The notes below the pieces were generated by a model that saw only the letters and a program-made list of their open reading frames with translations, did no database searches and was not told where the DNA came from. Below, piece by piece: positions 23,934 through 35,539 of a stretch of 64,000 nt of DNA. The DNA comes from Phycomyces nitens (Eukaryota > Mucoromycota > Mucoromycetes > Mucorales > Phycomycetaceae), in contig JAHRBC010000004.1 in the NCBI GenBank assembly GCA_022702545.1, positions 4,060,001 to 4,124,000 on the forward strand, given 5' to 3'. Position numbers and translations under genes: made by a program. Numbering within the stretch: position 1 is the first letter of the stretch; each line of letters starts with the position of its first letter.

Positions 23934-26151
23934 CTATAGTGTCTTTTCAATGTCTGATGTCCACTGCTTAAATGTCTTGTCTTTGAGCTTGCAATCCTCC
24001 CATTGTCCCTCCAACAACCATTGTCTATAGCAGAAAACAAATAAGATTAAATTCAACATATTGCCAAGTTTGCCGTCTACGTGCCTTTCGTCAATAACCT
24101 GTCGAATGGAATTTAGGGTATTTGTTGTACTATTCAACATGTTTTGCTTGTGATTCAGGCGACTCTTTGCATGCAACACAAATGCGTCTTCTTGTTCTTG
24201 TACATGTACTGGGTTCAAGCAAGACTCATTAGGATTCTTATGTGAAAAACAAGACATACTGCTGCACCATAATTACCTCTAAATGTCTCTGACGCGTATA
24301 GCATAGCATCAATAGGCTCCTGTGCATCATCTACTATGGTTAAAGGCAACGGAATCTTATCATCCACCAAGATCTTGCGCCATTCTCTGGCTACAGAAAA
24401 TAAATAAATTATAAATGAAATTCCTGTTATTTTCAAGATTTCATTCTTTTTTACCCATTGTCTTTAATTCACTCTGGATTGTGGCCTCTTTATCGACCGT
24501 GCCTTGGATTGGGTTGGTCTCCAACATTTTGACTAACAACAGATGGAATAATTAACTTGGTGTTTTTTAAAGCACTAATCGTCCTACATTGAAGAGACAG
24601 ATTGGCTAGAGTATAGAGGAGGTGTGAAGAAGACTATTCAAAACATGTAAGCATTTTTTTTTAAAAAAAAGCAGTATTGACTTGAGATACCAACCATTCT
24701 ATACAGAGGATTCACAGTATCCTTTAATAAATTCAGCGTCACGTCTTCCTTGGGGCTATGGGCGATTGATATTAAAGCAAGATTTTACAGACTAAGCCTG
24801 CCAAAATAACTTACCTGGCCAGCAAAGGTATTTTACAAAGCACATTGACTTCCTTTTCTACTTTTCCCTCCAAGGCATTTTCCATTTTTTGTATGCCATG
24901 TACTGTTGGTAGACGAACATTGTGAAGATAACTTGACATCTTGAAAACAGGACTGATTAATTTCAAATCTATATATTGGGTTCTCTCTCTTACATGTTCG
25001 TGTTGCTCAAGTATATGATTCTGGTAGACAATGTTGGTATCTTTCAATTGGAGTACTTGTTCTTTCTTTACAGTCTAAGGACATATAATACATCTTACCA
25101 CAGGCATTTTATTATATTTTTTTTAGATTTTATAATGACTTACGATTAAATCGACAATGACCTCTGTCTTTCTCTTCAACTCTGTCAGGTCTCCATAATC
25201 CTTTTCATACACAAGTGCCTGTTTCTGAAAACTCTTTACACTAGCTTCCATAGATTTAAGCTCTGCTAGTGCCTGATGACTTTCTGCCTTGGCATAGATA
25301 TTTTCGCTACAACTCAACATGAGATCCAACCCTGCTCTCCATTTGTTCCAGCTTACATTACAGCCGACCGAATCTCTGGAGCATGATAAAGATCTCGCAC
25401 ACGTTCTTCCAGTTTCTTTGTAAGATTCTCTTCCCTTTCTTCCCACAAGGGATATTGATTGTATAGCAATTGAAGCCGTAGATCAGCCTCTACATGGCGA
25501 GACCTAAATGTTTCCAACTTTTTTTCCCATTCCTCTTGAGCTTCACCAGGAACACTATTTGTATCTAAATGATTTCTTATCGGGAATTCTTGGTTCAATT
25601 GATCCACAAACCGAACTAGACACTCTATGTAATCGCTCAAAGGCTGTAGGCGCAACTGCTCGATATCAATTTGGACTTTTTTGAGCTGGTCTACTACATT
25701 TGACAAGGCACCGGGTTTCTGGTTTTCCAATAGGATATCTCCGAGAGACTTTAGCACTTGATTAAGACGACGGTTATTCTCTGGATAGCTTTGAAGAGTA
25801 ATATCGTTGGCTGGTACAAGAGTCTTTTGTATCTTGGTATCTAATATAGTCTGATAAGCATGTAGCCGTCTTTTAGTCTGGACTGATGACTCTTGGTGCT
25901 GTTTCAATATGTTTATTCGGTGCTGCTTTTCTTTAATGGCCTTTTGAACCTCTGCAATGTCGAATTCTGTCCTTTTCGGACCAAGACAAAGGATTGGGTT
26001 AGGAATGGTTTAAAGCAAAAGTATGGAATTTTGACTGGATAATCTTGCCTAGAGATTTAATGTGCAATAGTTCTTGTTCATTGCGATGTTTCCATTGTTC
26101 GTATTTTTGGCGTTGGTGATCATTGTTCATGGTAAATGTTGACAAGCTCAT
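23934..26151 (-). CDS. Coiled-coil protein, possibly augmin subunit HAUS5-like
   Basis: Ten-exon model: 26049-26151, 25403-25966, 25144-25331, 24815-25074, 24695-24755, 24588-24633, 24455-24532, 24277-24390, 24085-24208, 23934-24024; 542 aa. The product is helical with long heptad-rich stretches (for example KAIKEKQHRINILKQHQ, EEREENLTKKLEERV) and no catalytic motif. The C-terminus (RQWLLEGQWEDC..KDKTFKQW) is reminiscent of the W/QP...QW ending of HAUS5/plant AUG5 augmin subunits, which bind microtubules and gamma-tubulin. This is a weak recollection, not an alignment. Two introns use GC donors (26048, 24084). Intron 9 is 60 bp and free of in-frame stops, so the alternative is 20 extra residues. 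The junction at 25402/25331 (donor GTGTGC) and the donor at 24694 (GTTGGT) are the least certain. Could be another spindle or centrosome coiled-coil protein. Confidence 0.62.
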
Positions 26152-26298
26152 TATTCAACAAGTGACCTTTGAAGACAGGAAACCGTCACGGATCCAAGAG
26201 AAAAAAAAACCTCCCATCATCAAAATAATATAATCAGGGCATAATTCCTGCAAATAAGGAATGATTTACATGTTGATTTTATATGTATATATTCTATT

Positions 26299-27901
26299 CT
26301 ATTCTGTTTTTTTCCAGTTTGCCCATTCCTCGAGCATAGAGTCCTCAATAAAATCGTATCTCCAGATAAACCCGTCTTCACCAGCACATATCATTTGGCT
26401 AATAGTCTTGGGTGAGTAATGTTGTTTATGACAATAGTCATCCTGCAAAGACCTACCGACAATCGAGGGAAAAGGCACAGCATCGAACAGACTTTGTCGA
26501 TCGTCTGTGAGCAAGTTCAGCGACAACTCTTCCGGTGGTGATATTATAGATAAACACACTTCCTTGGCTGGTACCCACGGCGAGGAATCTTTCGTCCAAG
26601 CTAACAATTCATAACAATCGACTCAGTCTACAAAAGCAGCTAAAAAGCCAATCTCTGCGTCTTACCTCACATCGAATCTAGAAAAGTTTTCTCCTGTGCG
26701 TACACGGAAAGATCGTATAATCTTTGGTAGCTGGTCAGCAACCTGTTCAGGCCATGTCAAGACCGCCTTACCTTTTCTGACTCAGGATCCCAGTACTCAA
26801 TGCGTCCATTGATTGATTTTGACATGAGGTTTCCATTGACATATCGAATACAATCTATAGCGACGTATCAGTGCCAGTATAGATCCATGTCCAACTCCAT
26901 AACCTTACCAATAAAACTCTCTCCATGGACCTTTTTTAATAAACGTGAATGTTTCTTTTCTACCGTGATATAGTCTTCCATTTCATCAAATGCCCCATGA
27001 AATGGGATCTTCCACTCTCTTAATTCACCTCGAGAACTACCAGAGATGAATTTGTCTTTCGAGGGATGAAAACACTAGAGCTTCCATTAGATCCATGTAT
27101 CACTAGCCCGTTCAACTCACTGCCACAGTAGCATCTGCCTCAAACACAACCAAGCACGCTTTGGTATCAACATCCCACAATCGAATAGTTCCGTCTTTAG
27201 AGGTTGACAGGATGTGCTTATCGTTTTTTGGGTGGGCCTGGATATCGACAATGTCCTCTATTAACAATTAAATTTCTTTTTATTTTAAAGAAGTATAAAA
27301 AAAGAAATAAAGTAATACTCTACTCGACATTCATTAGCTATATTCACTTACTTTTGTGTCCCTCGAGGATAGCGATCTCTTCGGAATTGGCCAGACTGAC
27401 AATGTGTATCAGACCATCGCCACCTCCCATGGCCAACCAGGCATCACCCTCTCTGTACAGCCAGCAGAATGTCATTAGGTTTTTGTCTCCCCAGTATAAA
27501 TCGGGATTTTCTGTCGAGAGATCAAAGTTGGACATGATGTCAAGATGATCGCCGCAGTGTTCATTGTCGTACACGTTCAACTGACAGCCTCCAACTGTTG
27601 CCAGGATATTGCTGGTATCTGTTTGATCACGCTGGACTGCTCCTCTTTTATCGAATGTCTTGTTGTGATCAATTCCAACAGGTCCAGAGAAGTTTTTACT
27701 GTTGAAAAAGAAAGAGATCTGGTTGATGTCTGAGCCATGATTCTCTTTTACAATTCGTCTTAATCGCATATTTGCAAACACACGTTCTTGTCTTTCATCT
27801 CGAGAAAGTCCTTTGGAAACAGTTTCATTCGGCTCGAGCTTGACGGATTTGTTTTTCGATGCGGAAGTATCGGATGATCTTCGTTTAAGGATTCCCATCA
27901 T
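26299..27901 (-). CDS. WD40 protein, Polycomb EED/ESC-like
   Basis: Predicted WD40 propeller of 418 aa, length like EED (about 440). Exons 27352-27901, 27121-27257, 26909-27074, 26772-26854, 26666-26742, 26457-26600, 26299-26398. Several segments follow the EED order: ILATVGGCQLNVYD (EED ATVG...YE), WLAMGGGDGLIHIVSLAN, EGHKEDIVDIQAHP then ILSTSKDGTIRLWDV, VDCVRW-like DCIRYVNGNLMSKSINGRIE followed by YWDP, a segment ending RFDV, and a final CCAFSLDCRQMICAGEDGFI then WRYD (EED [22 protein letters not shown]). EED binds H3K27me3 and activates the PRC2 methyltransferase. The start is the first of two adjacent ATGs; the N-terminal 45 residues are basic. Alternative: an LRWD1-type WD40 propeller, which has a related layout. 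The family call is an inference from remembered motifs. Confidence 0.7.
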
Positions 27902-28110
27902 AATGATGTGATCTTGATCTTTGGAGTAGATTCCGTGTCACAAGTGAAAACAAGGAGCTGAAAAAAATCAAATCGCGTCAAGAATCACGTCCAGAGGACG
28001 TGATAGAGGTCATCTTTGGGGTCCCGATAGAATACAGTGGGTGACGTTACAATCAAAGTTACCAGGCGGATTCATGGAGAACTTTACAACTTGTCTTTCT
28101 CGTTAATACC
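27902..28110. promoter_or_regulatory. Divergent promoter with a perfect inverted repeat and CRE-like site
   Basis: The 209-bp gap between the EED-like (-) and NUDT21 (+) starts contains a perfect 9-bp inverted repeat at 27984-28004 (ATCACGTCC, spacer AGA, GGACGTGAT), whose half-sites contain ACGTC/CACGTC. A second CRE-like site, TGACGTTA, is at 28042-28049. A bZIP or bHLH factor could bind here and serve both genes. This is inference from sequence alone. Confidence 0.5.
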
Positions 28111-29112
28111 ATGCCAGAGGCAACACTGTAAGGACATAAAGAATAGAAAGCGATCGATCGTCATGGCTTATTATCTCTCCATATCATGTCTCTTATTACT
28201 ATTACTATTACTACTATTACTACTACTACCACTGCTATTTTTATTTTTTATTTTTATTGCTGCTTAAGAAAGATATCCACTTGGTAAACCAAAAAAGAAG
28301 AAGAAAAAAGATTAGCTTGTCCGTTTTTATTGATTTCGTATTAACGCTCTCAATCAGAGAACTATACATTTGGTGCCAAAGATGCGCAGCCCGAAGAAGA
28401 TCCTTCTGTGGCCACTCGTCTAAAGCGATTAGAACATGACTTTGAGACTCAAGGGATGAGACGCACTGTGGAAGCTGTCTTGGTTGTCCATCAACATAAT
28501 CATCCACATGTGCTAATGTTACAGATCGCCAACGCATTCTTTAAATTGTAAGAAACATTTTGACGATCCAATGGATGCTTACATCCTACCACACAGACCA
28601 GGTCATTATCTTAAGCCTGGTCAGGACGAAAAAGAGGGGCTTAAAGAGATATTGAATCATCGGATTGGTTCAACGGATCCTAATGATAATGTTGCTGAGC
28701 AAGATTGGGTTATTGGAGAGTGCCTGAGCACTTGGTGGAGACCCAATTTTGAATCGTACATGGTAATAACTTGTTTAAAGAGAATGAAAAACTGTATCTA
28801 GAATGCATGTATTGTGTTTAGTACCCCTATGTGCCTGCTCACATCACCAGCCCTAAAGAGAAGAAGATGCTCTACTTTGTTCATATGCCACCCAATAGTA
28901 AGTCAATGGTCAATGGTCAATGGTCTTTGGACATATTAGAGTCTATTTTATTGACCACAATGAACATGATAGAGGTCTTGTCTGTACCCAAGAACATGAA
29001 GCTTCTTGCCGTTCCTCTATTTGAGCTGTATGACAATTCGGCACGTTATGGAGCCCAATTGTCCGCAATTGCCCATTTACTGAGTCGCTATGATTTCAAC
29101 TACTCAAACTAG
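28111..29112 (+). CDS. Cleavage factor Im 25 kDa subunit (NUDT21-like)
   Basis: Nudix-fold RNA-binding subunit of mRNA 3'-end cleavage factor I, which binds UGUA and helps choose poly(A) sites. Six exons: 28111-28127, 28273-28283, 28358-28547, 28597-28762, 28822-28897, 28973-29112; 199 aa (human 227). The sequence follows NUDT21 closely: LYPLENYTFGAKD, RMRxxF-equivalent RLKRLEHDFETQGMRRTVE, VHQHNHPHVLMLQ, FFKLPGHYLKPGQDEKEGLK, QDWVIGECLSTWWRPNFE, YPYVPAHITSPKEKK, VPKNMKLLAVPLFELYDN and the C-terminal LLSRYDFNYSN. As in other NUDT21 proteins the Nudix box lacks the catalytic glutamates. Exon 2 is a microexon of 11 nt that supplies most of LYPL; without it neither the frame nor the conserved motif is restored. 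The two longest introns (145 and 74 bp) flank it. Confidence 0.92.
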
Positions 29113-30489
29113 GGGCAATTTATATGAATAAAAGAAAATTATAGAAAGTAAACTCATTTAAGCAGCACTCGAAAGAAGCATGGTATGAATGGGCGCATTA
29201 GTTTGATGGTGTTCAAGTATCAATGTTGCATCAATATAGCCAAAATTGAGCTTAGAATGCTCGATGTTGTTCAATTCTTGAACCTCAAACAGACAATAAA
29301 TAGAGGGCACATTCTTGGCCATTACTTTGGGATTATCAAATCAGAGTAATTTATTTACCAAATGAAGGCAAAGCTATTTACAAGATGGTTTTTTGTATAT
29401 TGGCCAACTGTTCATATCACAGCACAATCCAATTAAACTGTCATCATTTGGCATTCTTTAAAGCAGTGCTCGATTGGGAATACCAAGTCTGCTGAGTATT
29501 GACCGCTATCGACATTTTGGCTGCTTTTAATAGTCCTGTAAGTATTTCAATTAGGGCCCAAGGAGAAACATTTACTAGGCTATCCGTATAAATATCCATG
29601 TACCTCTGTCTATAGTAAACAGTTGATATTATACTTGGTGTCTCCAATTTTTATCAAGGAAAATCGCCAGAATTAACCAACTGGCCATTATACCAGTACT
29701 TGGTGCTCCCATTACCATTCAAATCTCGACAATGGGACTGGAACCAACAGACTTTGGGTGCACTGTAGAGTTGTCAGGGATACATTTGAGTTTCTTGTAT
29801 ATACGTTGAAGAAAGCCCCTGTCTCCCACGTATCAAACGAGAGGTACATACCAAACTATTCTGTGTGAAGAAAAAAGTTGCAGGTGTTCTGTGGCGATCA
29901 AGTAGTACCCACTTGACGTATAGGTTGGTTTCAGAGCTCTTTGGTAGCACCCAATCTCCCAATGTTACCCATTAATAAAGGACTTTAAACAAAGTCCATG
30001 GTCAAGCAAGGCTTCTCATTGAGAATGTGTTTGATCTGCTGGTGAGTCGCTGGTAGTTCCTGTACAATCATGTCTATATCACAGATACAGATATAATACC
30101 AAAGGTAATTATTACTTGTTGCATTCTGCACAATATGGGTATCAACTTTGGAGACGGTGGATACTTGGAGCTTATTAAATATGACATAAATGTTGAGGAT
30201 AGATAGTCAATCCATTCTGAGCTAGTATATCCAGTTGAGAAACAAGAATAGTACCACAATTGGTATTGAAGATCTAAGCAATGGAGACGAGGGCAAAAGG
30301 CCATTGGAAACTAGACTTGGTGAAGATGAGAGAGTTTAAAGAGATTAACTTTAAAATTCCTCCTACTAGTTTTTCATAGATATTGATATACTTTAACCAA
30401 AGTTTTGGTTTTGTCTTTCAGAGATTATCTGTGCCAGATAATAAAAGTAATGTATAAGAGGAAGAAAGAAGGCAAAGAGATTTATGTTA
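29113..30489. other. Intergenic, no gene seen
   Basis: 1.4 kb between the stops of two convergent genes. Several short interrupted minus-strand frames between 29440 and 30300 could be remains of a decayed coding sequence, but I do not recognise them. No RNA gene was found. Confidence 0.5.
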
Positions 30490-31489
30490 CTAATTTGTGT
30501 TATTAGTAGAAGAGGATGACCGAGAAGAGGTTTGTCTGGAGAGAAGTTCTAATTCAGCGATTCTCTCTCTTCTCTTCATCTCTATTTCCCTCATCTTCAA
30601 GTCGTTCTCTGCGATTTTCTCCCATGCTAGCCGGTCCAAGCGGCGTTCCTCCGAAGCGGCAAGATCGCGCCTCCTCATATCTTTGGCAGCTTGGGCAACC
30701 AAACCCCTCATTTTACCAAATTCTTCCAGCATTCTCGAGAATCCTTCCATTGAATCTTGCCCGATCTTTGCTGAGTTGCTAAGGAGTCTCTCCGTAGCCT
30801 CATCCATTAGCTTCTTCCTATCGCTTTGTAGCATTGGTGGTTCTGGTGTTGGCCCAGGTCCAAAGCTTTGGTCAAGTCGCATACGTTTAAAGGCCTCAAG
30901 TTCCTCAAGATAAACATCCTCATGGAAACAACCGTCAGCTCGTAGGGCGCCTGTGATAGGTCCAACAAAAGAACCGTTCCTGACACAGTCTGTTTCTATA
31001 ATGTTGGAAGGCCATAACCTTGGATCACCCAAGGTGATGATCTTCATCTCGTTCAAATGCTGGTATCTCGACTGAAAAGGTAGACCATCCGAACCAGCCA
31101 TTCTTATTTCCGCGGCTACCTTGTGGAAATCTGCCTTCATATCTCGGAACTTGTCCTGGACATACATCAGATTCTGATATTTATGGGCGAACTCTTGGCC
31201 CAAAGGAGTTGCTGCGTACTTGATGACATTAGAATAATTGCAGAAATCATGGTGCAATGATTCCCACAAGGTAAGAACTTGAGGATCTTCTGCTGTAAAC
31301 TTTTGCGAGTGAAGATTTTTTTTCGATAATCAGTCGAAGAAGGACCTTTTCCGTTGTATTGTCCCAATCACGTCCATGATCAACAGGAATATTCTGGAGT
31401 TCGTCAACGTCATTTTCGTGTGAATATTCAGATTGAACATTGCTGCTGTCAGGGCGAAAGGTATTGGCTTCGTGTTGAATAGGGTTCAT
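30490..31489 (-). pseudogene. Orphan charged protein gene with frameshift at an A8 run
   Basis: Two overlapping minus-strand frames make one protein of about 330 aa. The first (from 31489) starts MNPIQHEANTFRPDSSN and contains WDNTTEKVLLRLIIEKK; the second continues QKFTAEDPQVLTLWESLHHD and runs uninterrupted to 30490. They meet at eight A (plus-strand T run 31316-31323) and are one base out of phase. No GT-AG or GC-AG intron fits the gap. The W..TTEKVLLRLI...F....LWESL spacing resembles a Myb/SANT- or MADF-like helix bundle, which is only a suggestion. The second half is charged and helical (KRMRLDQSF, AAKDMRRRDLAASEERRLDR) and ends in a Ser/Thr/Asn tail. It could be a real pseudogene, an assembly indel in the homopolymer, or a frameshifted gene. 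The function is not recognised. Confidence 0.55.
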
Positions 31490-32683
31490 TATATTTTTAC
31501 GTATTAAAAAGTAGACAAGTTAATGAGAAAGAGGATCAGAATACAAAGTAGTAGAAAATATAAAGGCTATAAAAAGTAGAGTGTAACATGTTAGTTTGAC
31601 GTGACTAGACATCCCTACCCCTCCAATACATCATGCCATTCCTCAATACCAGACAGACAGAAATATCTTTATTAAAAAAAAAGTAAGATTTGGTATTTAT
31701 ACTATTGATCAATTTCTATTTAATAAACTCCATCTTTCTCAGGTTCACCTCTTTCTCCTACTTCTTCTGTTCAGGCTGCCTAAACCGGTAGAATCACATC
31801 TTAATAACAGATAAGCTCATTACGAATTTAGCAACTATACTTGATATGAATTATTCCTTTTACAGAAATAAGTTCTCTTTGCATGCTGTCTGAGGGAATA
31901 AACCCGTTCCTATATATTTTCACAACAGTGATTTTTGAGATTTGTATTTTTGGAGAAGTCCTTCTAAATTTAGCTTTATAAATACCTTAATAAGCAATAT
32001 AATTACTAAATTAAGATTATAATATCTGCCATTCTTTCTTTTTTTAATGAATGGGATAGCTGTGATGAACAAGATCTTTGATCCCATCTTTCAATGCAAT
32101 TGTATACGTCTATTGAGTTTTCATATTTTATAATATACCATACGATTGTTCATTGCCTTGGGAAAAGCGCTCGAGTATATAAAAATAATGCATTTCTGTC
32201 TATTACAGCCTCTTTTTGGATGGTATAGGGAAATGTCCTGGGCAGGATACTAAGCTGCTTTGTTGTAGCAAATTCAATATTCTCTATTAAACCTTGTAAC
32301 TTCTGGAAAGGCTTTTTATCAAGGTTAGAAAAAACTGAATATTCTAGTCAGATACTCGAAATTACAAAAATATATATATATATTATCCAGCTTTCAAAAG
32401 GACTCTGTAATTGGCTGGAATATTTGGGAAATAATGATTTCGAGTTGGACAGAGAGTATACAATACTTTATCTAAAGGCAAAAAGAAGCCCAAGACTTAC
32501 TATTACCCAGACACAAGGCTAAAAGAAACACTTGTACAGTTTATTATTTGTTGCAATAAATAATCACACGTATGCCGTGTGGCCATTCGCCAACAGATCC
32601 AAGACATACATAATGAGAAGCTGAATCTCAAGGCTGTTTTTATAGGAAATATAAAAAAAACAAAAATTGCTGAAGAACAAGGA
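31490..32683. other. Intergenic, no gene seen
   Basis: 1.2 kb of AT-rich sequence holding the promoter of the orphan gene and the 3' end of the first monooxygenase. No coding sequence, RNA gene or clear repeat was recognised. Confidence 0.55.
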
Positions 32684-34649
32684 CTAGGAACTATAATGTA
32701 TATAGTCCTTGTCAAAATTTGTATTATACAGCTTACATAAGAAAAGGAAAGACGGACCAGACCATAGGGCAGTCAACTAATTCAATGTTACTAACCATAA
32801 ACATCCACCTGGGCTACACATTCTTACCTCTCCTTTCTTATTCTTATACCAGTTATTACACCCGGAATCCCAGGCTGTACCCTTCAAATCGGCTCTGAGT
32901 TTGTCCGTAAACTTATCCTGAGCTTCAACGGTTGGCTCCATGGCAACAAACTTATTCTTCAGGGCATACTTGATGGATCTGATTGCTAGTTTAACCTGTC
33001 TATTATCCAGACATTAGTGAATCGAACAACTTTATAGAGTACACATACTGTTCGGCCATAAAGATTATAGAGTTATTTCCAAGAAGTGATGCTGGACCAC
33101 CCAGCATAAAGAAATTGGGGAATCCGTGTATTCCAACCGACTTGTATGTCTTTGTATACTCTGTCTCCCATAGCTCATTCAGGCACACATTGTTACGACC
33201 AGTGACTATATGCAGTATATATCAGATGAGAGTGCATCTACATTTAAATAGACCATGACTTACTGCGAAGATCACCAAGAAATCCAGATACATCAAAGCC
33301 AGTAGCCAAGCACAGGATATCGAATTCAGATGATTGTCCATCCTCGGTGAAAATGGTTCTTCCCACAATCTCTCTGATGGGAGAGCGATTCACCCGTACC
33401 TTTTTATCGCACATTGCCTCTAGGTAGCTCTCTGAAGGCAAGATCCGCTTGCACCCAATAATATAATCACTAGAGCCCATATAAGATTTATGTTTTCACT
33501 TACAAGATCTACTTACGGAATCAATACGGGTATCAGGTCTCCGCGTCCTTGTGCTTCAAGGCGCTTGATCATGCTGTTCCGGATAGACTGATTCTTTAGC
33601 TTGGAAATTGTTGAGTCTGGATAACCGAAAAGATAGTAGAGGCGTTCCCACTATTTTACAAAAATAATAATAAGGTGTTTATCTTTTGGCTCATAGTAAA
33701 GCACCGTGAACTTACTGAATAATATATGTATAAACGGTACAAGTACATTATAAACGGCAGATAGATAAACATGGTCTTTACCCAAGAAGGGTAAACTATC
33801 TGTTTTGAATCGAGAACCCATGCACTTGAGCGTTGGTAGCTCTCTAGGCTGGCAACGGTTTTGACAAGTTGAGGGATTGCTTGCACGGCACTATTGATTC
33901 TGTTATTCATTTGCAACATGATGAAAATGGTTGGTTGTGTATCTTACCTTGAACCAGTACCAATTACAGCCACTCGCTTGTTAGTAAAGTCAATAGATGA
34001 ATCCCAGGCTCCAGTATGGACGATAGTTCCTTCAAATCCTTTGAATATTTCTGGGACACGGGGAATACGAAGAGAACCGAGGGCAGAAAAGCTATTCAAG
34101 CAAGTTTGGTTAATAGTATGCAAAACTAGTTGTGTGTAAGATATACTTGCATGTAATCAAAGTAGGATGACTGAACAGGCTGGTTGTTTTGCACCCAATC
34201 CAACTTCCATTTCTGAAGTTCCTCTGACCATGTTGCACTGACAACTGTGGTATTATACTGGATATCTTTGTATACATCAAACCTCTTTGCAACATCTATA
34301 ACATATTCCTTGATTTCGGCACTTGGACTATACTTTCTGGACCAATCTATAGTTTGTGGTTAGGACAGTTAAATGCTATAGATTATGTTCATACTTGGAT
34401 TCATTGCAAAACTGAAAGAGTAAAGATGGCTGTCGACATCGCATGCACACCCAGGATAAGTGTTTTGATTCCATGTTCCTCCCATATCTGATGCTCCTTC
34501 AAATATCTTTGCAGTTACGCCAATGTGTTTCTTCACCTGGATTGCAGCACATATGCCGCTTACACTAAGCACCGAGAGAAGATGAGATGGATATCAAACA
34601 AAGAAACAGGACATTACCCGCTGCCAATAATTCCGACTGTTGGGGACAT
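32684..34649 (-). CDS. Flavin monooxygenase, Baeyer-Villiger type (copy 1)
   Basis: Class B FAD/NADPH monooxygenase that would insert oxygen into a ketone or oxidise a heteroatom; the substrate is unknown. Ten exons: 34618-34649, 34395-34564, 34151-34346, 33948-34091, 33716-33890, 33517-33650, 33264-33469, 33049-33205, 32828-32999, 32684-32776; 492 aa. FAD motif GIIGSGVSGICAA, the BVMO signature FEGTIVHTGAW, NADPH motif VIGTGSSAVQ, the [11 protein letters not shown] loop, and LATGFD near the end are all present. A hydrophobic stretch (MFIYLPFIMYLYRLYIYY) may dip into a membrane. Intron 3 has a GC donor (GCAAGT at 34150), where copy 2 has GTAAGT at the same position. The last exon is shorter (93 nt against 120 nt in the other copies) and lacks the SFWW tryptophans, so the C-terminus has diverged. 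First of a three-gene tandem array. Confidence 0.88.
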
Positions 34650-35539
34650 CTCTTATGGAGTTGAAGAAAGTCGAGTTGGGTAAAACTCTTTTATATACAA
34701 AATAAACCAAGGGAAAACACGGGATGGAGTATGTGCGTTGGAGAAAGCGAGTTTCGGTTGAGTAACCGTTACCCATTCACGAAATGCATGTCGTGTGAAA
34801 GCTAGATGGTCAAACGCGGTAGTATGTTTATTGATTCATGACCTATGCATACACATGGCACTTTACTTTCAAGGCGTTCTCATACTTTATACCCAATTAT
34901 ACTTTCTTGAACAGCCAATTGTTTCAATATTTGCCCATCACTTCTAATACAAACAATATACTTTTTGTAAAACAAACTTTAGACCCTTAATACATTGTAC
35001 CACGCGAGTCTATATAGATCAAGTTGCCCGCCTAGACCGTCTTGCTTCCATAATCATCCCACGCTGACTGGCAAAGGAGGACTGTATAGGATATCATTGA
35101 AAATAGCCGGTCCAAAAGTGAATGCCAATAGAAATCAGCAATTTACGCCACAAATATGATGGTCTCGGGTATCTGTTTAATTTGTCTGTCTTATCTTTTT
35201 GAAAATAGATAAAGTTGAAATTGTCCAAAGAATAATTCTATTTTGCATGAAAGCTAGATACAAAGGGTAATGGTACAAGGCACACGAATTTTATTGGACA
35301 CGGTATTAAGTTTTGATTTGTCATTTATAATACAGTGTTTTTACTTGACGTTGAGATAACCTTGGAATCTTTTTAGACAAATTAAAAAAAATTGAGACAC
35401 TTTTCATTTAATTCTACGGAATGGACTTGTTCATTATAAACCCGAAGAAGAATCGCTTCTAGTATTTGATGACAGTGCTATTAAAGAATATGATAATATA
35501 GTCATTGAAAATGACAGCATTTAATGATTATTGATCTCG

